This document shows, piece by piece, positions 17,609-25,634 of a stretch of 64,000 nucleotides of DNA. Source of the DNA: DASWJZ01 sp963739005. Its GTDB lineage: Bacteria > Pseudomonadota > Alphaproteobacteria > Rhizobiales > Afifellaceae. A model generated the notes under the pieces. The model made no database searches, had not been told where the DNA came from, and saw nothing but the letters and a program-made list of their open reading frames with translations. Both the position numbers and the translations under genes were made by a program. Each line of letters opens with the position of its first letter. The first letter of the stretch is position 1. The stretch lies in NCBI GenBank assembly GCA_963739005.1, contig CAVTYQ010000004.1:496001-560000 (forward strand). The letters run 5' to 3'.

Positions 17609-18092
17609 AGCCCAAACGAATGCCAGGACGCTGGCCGACGATGAGCTGCTGATCGTCCGGACCTTCGATGCGCCGGTCTCGCTGGTGTTTCGTATCTGGG
17701 AGAAGCGCGAGCACATGATCCGCTGGCTCGGGCCGGAGAACTTCACTTGCACCAGTCTCGATCTCGATTTCCGGCCGGACGGCGCCTGGCGCGCCTGCAT
17801 CGAGTCGGAAGCCCACGGGAAGAGCTGGATGGGCGGCCGGTTCCGCGAGATCGAGCGGGACAGGCGCATCGTCTACACGTTCGCGTGGGACGCGCGCGAC
17901 GACCAGCCGAGCGTCGAAACCATCGTCACCGTGACCTTCGAGGAGAAGGACGGCAAGACCGTTCAAAGCTTCCGTCAAACGCCGTTCATGACCGTCAGCG
18001 CGCGCGATGGTCATGTTCAGGGCTGGAACTCCTGCTTCAATCGCGAGCAGGCCTATGTCGAAAATCTCGCGAAGGAAGGAGCGACACGATGA
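17592..18092 (+). CDS. SRPBCC-domain protein (AHSA1 / ligand-binding START-like)
   Basis: 166 residues from the ATG at 17592, overlapping the ArsR gene by 17 bases. The single domain opens with LLIVRTFDAPVSLVFRIWEKREHMIRWLGPENFTC, a standard AHSA1-type beginning, then GKSWMGGRFREIERDRRIVYTF and TVTFEEKDGKTVQSF. The fold makes a deep hydrophobic pocket; no ligand can be named. Pairing with ArsR and GST suggests a response to a small toxic or hydrophobic compound (inference). Confidence 0.88.
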   Translation: MALQAKAQTNARTLADDELLIVRTFDAPVSLVFRIWEKREHMIRWLGPENFTCTSLDLDFRPDGAWRACIESEAHGKSWMGGRFREIERDRRIVYTFAWDARDDQPSVETIVTVTFEEKDGKTVQSFRQTPFMTVSARDGHVQGWNSCFNREQAYVENLAKEGATR

Positions 18093-18742
18093 TCAGGATC
18101 ACTGCGTTTCGCTGGGTGCCGCCCTTCGCCCAGGGGCTGAGCCGCGACCTGAGGCTCCGCTGGGCATTGGAGGAGGCGGGCCTTCCTTATGAGGTCAGGC
18201 AGATCGGCTTCGAGGATCAGGACACGAAGAGCTATCGCAGCCAGCAACCCTTCGGGCAGGTGCCGGTCTACGAAGAAGACGGGCTGGTGCTCTTCGAGTC
18301 TGCGGCGATCCTCCATCACATCGCCGGGCATTCGGACGTTCTGATGCCGCCCGATCCGAACGCGCAAGCACGCGCGACGACGTGGCTCTTCGCCGCGATG
18401 AACACGCTCGAGCCTCAGATCTTAAACCTGATCGTGATCGATCTCTTCGAGGCGGAGGCAGAATGGGCGAAACTGCGCCGGCCACAGGCGGTGGAAGGCG
18501 TGAGGACGCGGCTCAAGGCGCTCTCCGACTGGCTCGACGGCCGCGACTATCTGGAAGACCGCTTTACGGTGGCGGACATTCTGATGACAGCCGTGCTCGA
18601 CAGTCTTCGCCACACCGACCTCGTCGCCGAGAAGCCGGTCGTCGCCGCCTACATCGCACGCTGCCAGGAACGGCCGGCTTTCAAGAAGGCGCTCGCCGAC
18701 CACTTGGCGGGATTCGAGGGGAACGCCCCGCCGGGGATGTGA
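18089..18742 (+). CDS. Glutathione S-transferase family protein
   Basis: 217 residues, starting with an ATG that overlaps the TGA of the SRPBCC gene (ATGA). The N-terminal domain has RLRWALEEAGLPYEVRQIGF, QQPFGQVPVYEEDGLVLFESAAILHHIA (glutathione-binding cis-Pro and Glu-Ser), and the C-terminal domain has YLEDRFTVADILMTAVL. It resembles the beta/theta-like bacterial GSTs that accompany ArsR-SRPBCC pairs. It is the last gene of that operon. Confidence 0.9.
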   Translation: MIRITAFRWVPPFAQGLSRDLRLRWALEEAGLPYEVRQIGFEDQDTKSYRSQQPFGQVPVYEEDGLVLFESAAILHHIAGHSDVLMPPDPNAQARATTWLFAAMNTLEPQILNLIVIDLFEAEAEWAKLRRPQAVEGVRTRLKALSDWLDGRDYLEDRFTVADILMTAVLDSLRHTDLVAEKPVVAAYIARCQERPAFKKALADHLAGFEGNAPPGM

Positions 18743-18761
18743 CTTACCCGTCTCTCACATC
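18736..18761. terminator. Candidate bidirectional terminator between convergent GST and dhaK
   Basis: An inverted repeat GATGTGA / TCACATC with a 12-nt loop covers the stop codons of both genes. G and C neighbours extend the pairing imperfectly. No T-run is seen. Confidence 0.4.
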
Positions 18762-19750
18762 TCCCAGCGGAGGCCGGCCGTGTGCACGGGTGCGTCCCAC
18801 AGCCGCTTCGCTTCGTCGTCGAGCACCGAAACGGTGATTGAGCAGCCCGCCATGTCGAGCGACGTGACGTAGTTGCCGACAAGCGAACGGGTGGCCTTCA
18901 GCCCCTGCTTTTCCAGGCGCTTCCGCGCCGCGTCGTAGACGAGATAGAGCTCCATCGCGGGGGTCCCGCCGAACCCGTTGACGAGGAGCAGCGCCTCGCC
19001 GCTCTTCGCCCCGAGGTCGCCGAGGATCGCCGTCATCATCTCTTCGACGATCGCGTCGGCGGATTTCAATTTCACGCGGCGGCGGCCCGGCTCGCCGTGG
19101 ATGCCGACGCCCATCTCCATCTCCTCGTCGCTGATCTCGAAGGTCGGCTTGCCGGCGGCGGGCACGGTGCAGCTCGTGAGCGCCACGCCCATCGAGCGGG
19201 TGCGCTGGTTGACGCTGTCGCCGAGCGCCTTCAGCGATTCAAGATCGCGGCCCTCTTCCGCGGCCGCGCCGACGATCTTCTCCACGATCAGCGTTCCGGC
19301 GACGCCGCGCCGGCCAGTCGTGTAGAGCGAGTTTTCGACCGCCACGTCGTCGTTGGTCTTGACCGACATCGTCTCGATCTCAAGCTCCGTCGCCATCTCC
19401 GCCGCCATGTCGAAGTTCATGACGTCGCCTTCATAGTTCTTGACGATGAAAAGAACGCCGGCGCCGCCCGCGACCGCCTCCGCCGCATCGATCATCTGGT
19501 CGGGCGTCGGTGAGGTGAAGACCTGGCCGGGGCAGGCGGCGTCGAGCATGCCGTGGCCGACAAAGCCGGCGTGCAGCGGCTCGTGACCGGAGCCGCCGCC
19601 CGAAATGAGCGCCACCTTGGCGGGCTTCAAGTTGCGCCGCCGGACGAATTTGTGTTCGGCGCCAAGCGCGACGATGTCCGCGTGCGCCGCACAAAAGCCG
19701 TCGAGGCTCTCGGTCAGGATCGTATCGACTTGATTGATCAGCTTCTTCAC
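18755..19750 (-). CDS. dhaK: Dihydroxyacetone kinase, substrate-binding subunit DhaK (PTS-dependent)
   Basis: 331 residues from a GTG at 19750 with GGAGGGG just upstream; the frame is open for a further 50 codons but lacks family similarity. It starts VKKLINQVD like other DhaK. Both functional His blocks are present: GGGSGHEPLHAG near residue 57, and MGVGIHGEPGRRR near residue 215, whose His binds dihydroxyacetone covalently. SCTVPAAGKPTF is the PTS-type variant. DhaK holds dihydroxyacetone while DhaL passes on phosphate that came from phosphoenolpyruvate through EI, HPr and DhaM. It is the last gene of the ABC-dha operon, 118 bases after the small HTH-like gene. Confidence 0.93.
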   Translation of the reverse strand: MKKLINQVDTILTESLDGFCAAHADIVALGAEHKFVRRRNLKPAKVALISGGGSGHEPLHAGFVGHGMLDAACPGQVFTSPTPDQMIDAAEAVAGGAGVLFIVKNYEGDVMNFDMAAEMATELEIETMSVKTNDDVAVENSLYTTGRRGVAGTLIVEKIVGAAAEEGRDLESLKALGDSVNQRTRSMGVALTSCTVPAAGKPTFEISDEEMEMGVGIHGEPGRRRVKLKSADAIVEEMMTAILGDLGAKSGEALLLVNGFGGTPAMELYLVYDAARKRLEKQGLKATRSLVGNYVTSLDMAGCSITVSVLDDEAKRLWDAPVHTAGLRWEM

Positions 19751-19868
19751 GGTCGCCCCTCCTTCGCCGCCATCTTTTCGCGCCCCCCGCTTCGCGGTCA
19801 GAATGAGCCCGATTGCCGGGGATCGCCCTTCGCGCGAACGGCTGGTTTCCGGCCTCTCAAATGCATGC

Positions 19869-20303
19869 CTAATCCTTCGCGCGGGCGCAAAGCGTGGCAA
19901 GCCGCTCGACGAAATCGCCGATGAGCTGGTCGAGCTGGCGGTTCTTCGCAGGCGATCCGAGGTCCGGCAGGTGGATCACGTGCGTGCGCGTGCGTGGGCT
20001 TTCGCGCGGCGGCGCTTGGCGATTGGGATGTGCGCGGGCGTAGGCGGCGAGGAACGCTTTCCGCTCGCTCGGCGAGAAGTGGCAGATCTCGAGAACAAGA
20101 TCGACGTGGCGCGCCGGGATGGGCGTGTCGTAGGCGGTCGACGTAATCTGCGTGACGAAGCTGCGGTTCTTGGCGAGCGCAACGGCGATGCGTTGCTTGG
20201 TCCCCGACGGCCGCGCTTCAAGTACGCGCTGCAAGATCGCCTTGTATTCGGCGACGCCGTCGCTCGCCGGCGCATCGGTGTTGCGCTGGGCGCGCTCACT
20301 CAT
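19869..20303 (-). CDS. Conserved small HTH-like protein of the dha operon
   Basis: 144 residues from the ATG at 20303, overlapping the EI stop by 8 bases. The segment VAEYKAILQRVLEARPSGTKQRIAVALAKNRSFVTQITS looks like a phage-repressor-type helix-turn-helix (a short helix, then KQRIAxALxKNRSFVTQI). It is followed by ICHFSPSERKAFLAAYARAHPNR. I believe similar proteins occur with PTS dihydroxyacetone kinases in other alphaproteobacteria, but no function is established to my knowledge. It may sense the dha phosphorelay state or regulate the operon (inference). Confidence 0.7.
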   Translation of the reverse strand: MSERAQRNTDAPASDGVAEYKAILQRVLEARPSGTKQRIAVALAKNRSFVTQITSTAYDTPIPARHVDLVLEICHFSPSERKAFLAAYARAHPNRQAPPRESPRTRTHVIHLPDLGSPAKNRQLDQLIGDFVERLATLCARAKD

Positions 20304-21891
20304 CAAGCCGCGTCCGTGCGATCGCCGCCTTGACCGGCCCAAGCATGGCCGGAGCGACGGAAAGTCTGCGAAGTCCCGCCTTGAGGAGCGCCGGCACGAG
20401 CGCCGGATCGCCGGCCGCATCGCCGCAGAGGCTCACCTCGATCCCGGCGAGCTTGCCGAAGCCGGCGACGTCGGCGATGAGCTTCATCACCGCCGGGTTG
20501 CGCACGTCGCAAAGGTCGGCGACGCGATGGCTGTCGCGCGCCGCCGCCGTCACGTATTGCGTGAGGTCGTTCGAGCCGATGGAGAAGAACTCAGCCGCCG
20601 CATAGGCCTTCGGCTGGATTGCGACAGCCGGCACTTCGACCATGATGCCGAGCGCCGGACGCGCCGCATCGGTCTTTTCCGCGCGAAGCTCCGCGAGCAC
20701 ATCGTCGAGGTGCTTCCGGGCGGCCTCGATCTCGCCGGGGATCGTGATCATCGGCAGCATGACCTTGAGGTTGCCGCTTGTCGCGGCGCGGGCGAGGGCG
20801 CGAAGTTGCACGCGGAAAATCTCCGGTCGCGAAAGCGACAAGCGAATGCCGCGGAGCCCGAGGAAGGGATTAGGCTCCTCCACGGTCAAGCCTTTCACCG
20901 GCTTGTCGCCGCCCGCGTCGATGGTGCGGATCGTGACCGGGCGGCCGTTCGCCCAGTCGATCACCTTGGCGTAGGCGCGGTACTGCGCCGTCTCGTCGGG
21001 AAGCGTGTCGCCGGAGAAGAGAAACTCCGTGCGCATCAGCCCGACGCCGTCGCAGGTCGAGACGTCGATGTGGTCGACCTCGTCGGGCCGCGCGACATTG
21101 ACCATGACGTCGATCGGAATGTTGCAGAGCGTGCGCGCATCGGCGTGGAGATAGCGCGCGAAGCGGTCGCCGTCGGCGGCCTTCGCCGCGTTCCGTGTCG
21201 CCACGAAGGCGCGTTCCGCCGCGCCCGGGCTCAAGACCAGTGCGCCGTTGTCGCCGTCCACCATCGCCTCGCGATGCCCGTCGATCTCGATGTCGCCGAG
21301 GCCGACCACCATCGGCACGCCGCGGGCACGCGCCAGCATGGCGACGTGGCTGGTGGCGCTTCCCGCCGAAAGCGCCACGCCGCCGCCGCGCGACCAGTCG
21401 GTTTCGAGGAACCGCGTCGGCGTTACCTCGGCGCCCATTAGGATGGCGCCCGGCGGCGCGGTCGCGAGATCGACGCCGGAGAGATTGCGGAGCACACGGT
21501 CGCGAAGGTCGACAAGGTCGGCCGCGCGGGCGCGGAAATAGTCGTCGCTCGTCGTCTCGTAGCCGGAGATCTGCTCGCCGAGCGCCGCAAGCCATCCCGC
21601 CTCGGCGCTGTCGCCCGCATCAATCAGCGCGAAGGCGGGATCGGTCAGCTCGCTGTCGGAGAGCATCGCGGCCTGGAACTCCAGGATGCCACGCTCGTCC
21701 TCCGCCGCCGCGCTCATCAGGCTGGCAATCTGCTCGATCGAGCGCAGCACCGCAGCGTTCAAGGCTTGCCGCTCGCGCTTCGCGTCGCCGGTCGGCAGAC
21801 GCAGAGCGATCTCAGCGTCGAGGCGGAAGAGCGGGCCGGCGGCAATTCCCGGCGCGGCTGGCCGCCCTTTGAGCTCAACCGGTTCCGACAT
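20296..21891 (-). CDS. ptsI: Phosphoenolpyruvate-protein phosphotransferase (enzyme I)
   Basis: 531 residues from the ATG at 21891, close to the usual 540-575 of EI. It takes phosphate from phosphoenolpyruvate and gives it to HPr. The phospho-His motif is AGSATSHVAMLARARGVPMVVG; the PEP-binding barrel has GLMRTEFLF, FLGLRGIRLSL, FFSIGSNDLTQY and the C-terminal Cys motif SLCGDAAGDP (normally CGEMAGDP). Here EI is a separate gene instead of the C-terminal part of a multidomain DhaM. It overlaps the HPr gene by 17 bases. Its main role is most likely to energise DhaKL, though it could also serve a nitrogen-type PTS. Confidence 0.92.
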   Translation of the reverse strand: MSEPVELKGRPAAPGIAAGPLFRLDAEIALRLPTGDAKRERQALNAAVLRSIEQIASLMSAAAEDERGILEFQAAMLSDSELTDPAFALIDAGDSAEAGWLAALGEQISGYETTSDDYFRARAADLVDLRDRVLRNLSGVDLATAPPGAILMGAEVTPTRFLETDWSRGGGVALSAGSATSHVAMLARARGVPMVVGLGDIEIDGHREAMVDGDNGALVLSPGAAERAFVATRNAAKAADGDRFARYLHADARTLCNIPIDVMVNVARPDEVDHIDVSTCDGVGLMRTEFLFSGDTLPDETAQYRAYAKVIDWANGRPVTIRTIDAGGDKPVKGLTVEEPNPFLGLRGIRLSLSRPEIFRVQLRALARAATSGNLKVMLPMITIPGEIEAARKHLDDVLAELRAEKTDAARPALGIMVEVPAVAIQPKAYAAAEFFSIGSNDLTQYVTAAARDSHRVADLCDVRNPAVMKLIADVAGFGKLAGIEVSLCGDAAGDPALVPALLKAGLRRLSVAPAMLGPVKAAIARTRLDE

Positions 21892-22201
21892 GAACCGCGT
21901 TCCCCGGCTCGTTGGCCGGCGCCTCCCCGAAATCGGCGGTGACCAGCGCGACCAGCGCATCGATCGCGCGCGCTGCATCGTCGCCTTCGGCGCGGAAATG
22001 CAGGACGGCGTTCTGCGGCGCCTTGGTGGCCATGACCTTGACGATGCTCTTGGCGTCGATCCACGGCCCTTCGCTCGCGAGCCCGAGCTCCACCCGGCTT
22101 GCGAAGGTCTTGGCGAGCTTGGTGAGCTTCACCGACGGGCGCGCGTGGAGACCCACCGCGTGCGTCAACAAGACCGACCCCGTCATGACATTGCCGGACA
22201 T
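21875..22201 (-). CDS. HPr family phosphocarrier protein
   Basis: 108 residues from ATG 22201 (or 103 from an ATG at 22186). The phosphorylatable His is in HAVGLHARPSVKLTKLAKTF; the conserved Ser-type region IDAKSIVKVMATKAPQNAVLHF follows, where the usual Ser46 motif reads AKSIVKVM. An extra C-terminal tail (GEAPANEPGNAVHVGTG) is not needed for the fold. It passes phosphate from EI to the DhaM EIIA domain. A separate HPr next to EIIA and EI shows that the DhaM domains are unlinked in this organism. Confidence 0.92.
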   Translation of the reverse strand: MSGNVMTGSVLLTHAVGLHARPSVKLTKLAKTFASRVELGLASEGPWIDAKSIVKVMATKAPQNAVLHFRAEGDDAARAIDALVALVTADFGEAPANEPGNAVHVGTG

Positions 22202-22217
22202 CCGCGATCCTTCGACA

Positions 22218-22607
22218 TTATGCCGGGGAAAGTTCTTCCGCCGTCCGTTTCACCACGTCGAGCGGCGCTCCGCCCGACGCTTCCGTCGCGGCGATGACCG
22301 CGCCCTCCACGATCGGCGCGTTGCACACGACGACGCGCCGCGCCCGCTCGCTTGGCAGCATCTCCACCGCCATCTCGCTATTCGTCTCCGCGCCGCCGAG
22401 ATCGACGAGGATGGCGACGCCGGCCTCCGACCAGGCGCTGTCGATGGCCTTCAGGATCGACTCGACGCTCGTCCCGAGTCCGCCCTCCGGATTGCCGCCG
22501 CAATAGGCGACGCGCACCTCGTCGCCGACCATCTGGCGGACCATGTCGGCGGTGCCCTCGGCGACGAGCGGCGAATGTGACACGATGACGATTCCGACGT
22601 TCTTCAT
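22218..22607 (-). CDS. dhaM: Dihydroxyacetone kinase phosphotransferase subunit DhaM, EIIA-only form
   Basis: 129 residues from ATG 22607. NVGIVIVSHSPLVAEGTADMVRQM contains the active His of the DhaM (EIIA-Man-like) domain; AYCGGNPEGGLGTSVESILKAI and VAILVDLGGAETNSEMA complete the fold. E. coli DhaM carries EIIA, HPr and an EI-like domain in one chain; here only the EIIA domain is present. It donates phosphate to ADP bound on DhaL. It sits 11 bases after dhaL. Confidence 0.92.
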   Translation of the reverse strand: MKNVGIVIVSHSPLVAEGTADMVRQMVGDEVRVAYCGGNPEGGLGTSVESILKAIDSAWSEAGVAILVDLGGAETNSEMAVEMLPSERARRVVVCNAPIVEGAVIAATEASGGAPLDVVKRTAEELSPA

Positions 22608-22618
22608 GGTGTTCGCAC

Positions 22619-23224
22619 TCACGCTTCTGCTGCGAGCGCCGTGACCGCGGCATCGACGATAAGGGCGCTCGAGCGCGCGCCCGGATCCATGTGGCCTATC
22701 GAGCGCTCGCCGAGGAAAGAAGCGCGCCCGCGCGTCGCCAGCATGGGGATCGTGGCTTCCGCCGCCTGATGCGCGCGTTTCGCCACCTCGCCGATCGCGG
22801 CGTTGCCGGCGACCGCCTCCTGCACGGGCACGAGAACATCGAGCATGGTTTTCTGGCCGACATCGGATTTGCCGCGCGCCTTGACCGCGTCGATCGCGGC
22901 CTTGAGCGCCGTGGCGAAAGCTTCGCGGTCGGCCGCGTCGGGGAGCGTCTTGCCGAGCGTCATGAAGAGCGTCCCGTAGAGCGGACCGGAGGCGCCGCCG
23001 ACCTTCATGACGAGCTGCATTCCCGCCGCTTTGAGCGCTTCCGGCAGCGGCTTTCCGGCGAGCCCGTCAAGGTCCGCGAGCACCGCCTGGAAGCCGCGCT
23101 TCATGTTGGCGCCGTGGTCGCCGTCACCGATGGCGCTGTCGAGCGCGGTCAATTCATCGGCGTGATCGATCACCGTCTTGGCGACGGCCTGGATCAGGTC
23201 GCGGCGGCGCTTCGCGTCAAGCAT
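22619..23224 (-). CDS. dhaL: Dihydroxyacetone kinase ADP-binding subunit DhaL
   Basis: 201 residues, normal for DhaL. The Mg-ADP site is the Asp cluster in LDSAIGDGDHGANMKRGF near residue 33; GGASGPLYGTLF near residue 77 forms the nucleotide cap, and HMDPGARSSALIV near residue 185 is the C-terminal motif. In PTS-type enzymes the ADP stays bound as a cofactor and is rephosphorylated by DhaM. It overlaps the ABC ATPase gene by 8 bases, directly tying the kinase to the transporter operon. Confidence 0.93.
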   Translation of the reverse strand: MLDAKRRRDLIQAVAKTVIDHADELTALDSAIGDGDHGANMKRGFQAVLADLDGLAGKPLPEALKAAGMQLVMKVGGASGPLYGTLFMTLGKTLPDAADREAFATALKAAIDAVKARGKSDVGQKTMLDVLVPVQEAVAGNAAIGEVAKRAHQAAEATIPMLATRGRASFLGERSIGHMDPGARSSALIVDAAVTALAAEA

Positions 23225-24245
23225 GGCCGGCTCCGCCGATACAATTCCCTGATTGATCGAAATAGAGCGGCGCGACGAGCTCCACGGTGACGGCGTCGCC
23301 GGATTTCAGCTCCGTGTGCGGATCGGCAAGCGTCACCACCTTGTGCTCGCCGATCGAGAGATGCAGGTGGCTCTGGTCGCCGAGGTGCTCGATCCAGTCG
23401 ACCTTCGCTTGGGATTTGCCGTTCAGCGCCTTGGCGATCCTGAAATGCTCCGTGCGCGCGCCGACCGTGCGCGCGCCGGCGGGACCGCCGCCGTCTGGGA
23501 GGACCCCGGCAGGGATCAGGTTGATCGACGGTTGGCCGAGGCGCGCGGCGACATAGAGGCTGAGCGGGCTTTCGTAGATCTCGCGCGGCGTTCCGATCTG
23601 GATCAGCCGGCCCTCGTTCAGGATGCCGATCCGGTTCGCCATGGTCATCGCTTCGATCTGGTCATGTGTGACGTAGAGGATGGTGGCGCCGAGATCTCTC
23701 TGGATGTGCTTCAGCTCCAGCCGGAGATCGGCACGGAGCTTGGCGTCGAGCGATGAGAGCGGCTCGTCCATCAGATAGACGGCCGGGCGGCGGACGAGAG
23801 CGCGGCCGATCGCGACGCGCTGCATCTCGCCGCCGGAAAGCCGCGTGGCGCGGTTCTGCAGCTTGCTTGCGATGCCGAGGACCTTCGCCACCTGCTCGAT
23901 GCGCGTCTTGATCTCCGCCTCCGGCAGGCGGCGGGCAGGCGAGCGAAGCGGGAAGGCGAGGTTCTCGTAAACGGAGAGGTGCGGATAGAGCGAATATTGC
24001 TGAAACACGAAGGTCACGTTGCGTTCCGCCGGGGCGACCCGCGTCACGTCGTGCCCGCCGATCGAAACGGTGCCGGCATCAGGCCGCTCGAGTCCGGCGA
24101 CGAGGCGAAGGGTGGTCGTCTTGCCGGCGCCCGTCGGCCCGAGCATGACGACGAACTCGCCGTCCGCGATCTTGAGATCGAGGGCGTCGACGGCGACGGT
24201 CTCGCCGAAGCGCTTGGTGACGCGGGAGAGGGCGACGTCAGCCAT
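23217..24245 (-). CDS. ABC transporter ATP-binding protein (UgpC/MalK-type), second ATPase
   Basis: 342 residues. Walker A GPTGAGKTT, Q-loop FVFQQYSLYPHLSVYENLAF, signature LSGGEMQRVAIGRAL, Walker B AVYLMDEPLSSLD and switch His in VTHDQIEAMTM. A C-terminal TOBE-type domain starts around residue 240. This MalK-type layout marks carbohydrate or polyol importers. It overlaps its partner ATPase gene upstream and dhaL downstream by 8 bases each. Two different MalK-like ATPases in one operon is also the pattern of the rhizobial glycerol transporter (GlpST), which fits the dha genes. Confidence 0.9.
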   Translation of the reverse strand: MADVALSRVTKRFGETVAVDALDLKIADGEFVVMLGPTGAGKTTTLRLVAGLERPDAGTVSIGGHDVTRVAPAERNVTFVFQQYSLYPHLSVYENLAFPLRSPARRLPEAEIKTRIEQVAKVLGIASKLQNRATRLSGGEMQRVAIGRALVRRPAVYLMDEPLSSLDAKLRADLRLELKHIQRDLGATILYVTHDQIEAMTMANRIGILNEGRLIQIGTPREIYESPLSLYVAARLGQPSINLIPAGVLPDGGGPAGARTVGARTEHFRIAKALNGKSQAKVDWIEHLGDQSHLHLSIGEHKVVTLADPHTELKSGDAVTVELVAPLYFDQSGNCIGGAGHA

Positions 24246-25336
24246 GGCCGGCCCTCAACTCGCGCGCGGTCGCAATCGCGCGTCCGCTCGCCTTCTCGAA
24301 GAGCGAGAGTCGCTCGCCGCTGAACGCGAGGCCGACCGTGTCGCCATCGGCGACGCGCACATTGGCCGGAAGCCGCGCCTTGAGCGGCCCATGCTCGGTC
24401 GTCACCGTCACGATCTGCGTCGTGCCGAGATATTCCGCGCCGAAGACCGAGCCGCGCAGGGCCGAGGAATCGTCGAAGCGGATGTGCTCCGGCCGGACCC
24501 CGAGCGCGAGCTCCGTCTCCGCGAGATCCTCGTGGATCTCCGGAACCGCGATGGTCGCGCCGTTGACGCGGAGCGTCTTTGCGCCCTTCGCCAAGCGCGC
24601 ATGCACGGGAAGGAAATTCATCGGCGGCGAGCCGATGAAGTCGGCCACGAACATCGAGGCCGGGCGGTCGTAGATCTCCTGCGGCGTGGCGTATTGCTCG
24701 ACCACGCCGCGGTTCATCACCGCGATCTTGTCGGCCATCGCCATCGCCTCGAGCTGGTCGTGCGTCACATAGACGGTGGTCGCGCCGATGCGGTTGTGAA
24801 GCTCGCGCAGCTCGCGCACCATGAAATCGCGGAACTCCGTGTCGAGCGTCCCGAGCGGCTCGTCCATGAGAAACACCTTCGGCCGGCGCACGATGGCGCG
24901 GCCAAGCGCAACGCGCTGGCGGTCGCCGCCGGCGAGCCCCGATATGGAGCGGTCGAGGAGATGATCGATCCTGAGGAGCCGCGCGGTCTCCTCCACCCGC
25001 GCCTTGATCTCGGCGCGCGGCGTCCCCTGCGTGACCAGGGGGAAGGCGATGTTCTTCCTGACGTTCATGTGCGAATAGAGCGCGAAGAGCTGGAACACGA
25101 AGGCGATGTCGCGCTCCGCCGCGCGCTTGAAGGTCACGTCCTCGCCATCGAGCAGGATGCGCCCCGATGTCGGCAGCTCCAGCCCGGCGATCATCCTGAG
25201 CGTCGTCGTCTTGCCGCAGCCGGACGGGCCGAGCATGACGAAGAACTCGCCGTTTTCGACCGTCAGGTTCGAAATCCTTGACGGCGACGAAATCGCCGAA
25301 CTGCTTCCTGAGATTTTCGACTCTGATCTCAGCCAT
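24238..25336 (-). pseudogene. ABC transporter ATP-binding protein (MalK-type), first ATPase, frameshifted near its start
   Basis: Translation from ATG 25336 gives MAEIRVENLRKQFGDFVAVKDF and then breaks; the rest of the protein (NLTVENGEFFVMLGPSGCGKTT onward to 24238) lies in another frame. One extra base at about 25270 (TTCGAACC on the coding strand where TTCAACC is expected) accounts for it; without it the protein is about 365 residues. Downstream motifs are intact: Walker A, LAGGDRQRVALGRAI (signature with Ala for Ser), VFLMDEPLGTLD and VTHDQLEAMAM. It is either a recent inactivation or a sequence error. It starts 4 bases after the small membrane-protein gene. Confidence 0.85.
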
Positions 25337-25340
25337 CGCG

Positions 25341-25634
25341 TCAGTCCGGAAAATGGCTGACGATGACGAACATCGCGGTGCCGGCGAGAATGGTGACGAA
25401 GGAATAGGTGTAGAGCGCGAGCGCCAGCGGTTGCATCAGCATGACGACGCCAAGCGCGATGACGATGGTCGCGAGCATCTCCCAAGGGCCGCGGCGGAAG
25501 TAGCGCGCGAGTCCCTCTCCCCCCTTGCGGGGGAGAGACGGAGAGGGGGGAAGCACGCTGCCGCGGCCTTCATCCGTCCCCCCTCCCTGGCCCTCCCCCG
25601 CAAGGGGGGAGGGAATGCGCCGCATCTTGCTCAT
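25341..25634 (-). CDS. Small two-span membrane protein of the ABC operon, with in-frame REP insertion
   Basis: 97 codons. The ATG at 25634 overlaps the permease stop (ATGA). After four residues (MSKM) the frame reads IPSPLAGEGQGGG ... PPSPSLPRKGGEG, which is the translation of the palindromic repeat at 25512-25614. The ordinary protein then resumes as ARYFRRGPWEMLATIVIALG and ends with VTILAGTAMFVIVSHFPD, two hydrophobic spans. Without the insert the protein would be about 60 residues. Small proteins of this kind occur beside rhizobial sugar or glycerol ABC permeases; their role is not known to me. Confidence 0.7.
   Translation of the reverse strand: MSKMRRIPSPLAGEGQGGGTDEGRGSVLPPSPSLPRKGGEGLARYFRRGPWEMLATIVIALGVVMLMQPLALALYTYSFVTILAGTAMFVIVSHFPD
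25512..25614. repeat. REP-type palindrome (CCCCTTGCGGGGGAGAG family), inside a coding frame
   Basis: Two palindromic units, CTCTCCCCCCTTGCGGGGGAG and CCTCCCCCGCAAGGGGGGAGG, in inverse orientation, about 100 bases in total. The length keeps the reading frame of the small membrane protein open. A related copy is at 35643-35750. Confidence 0.8.
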
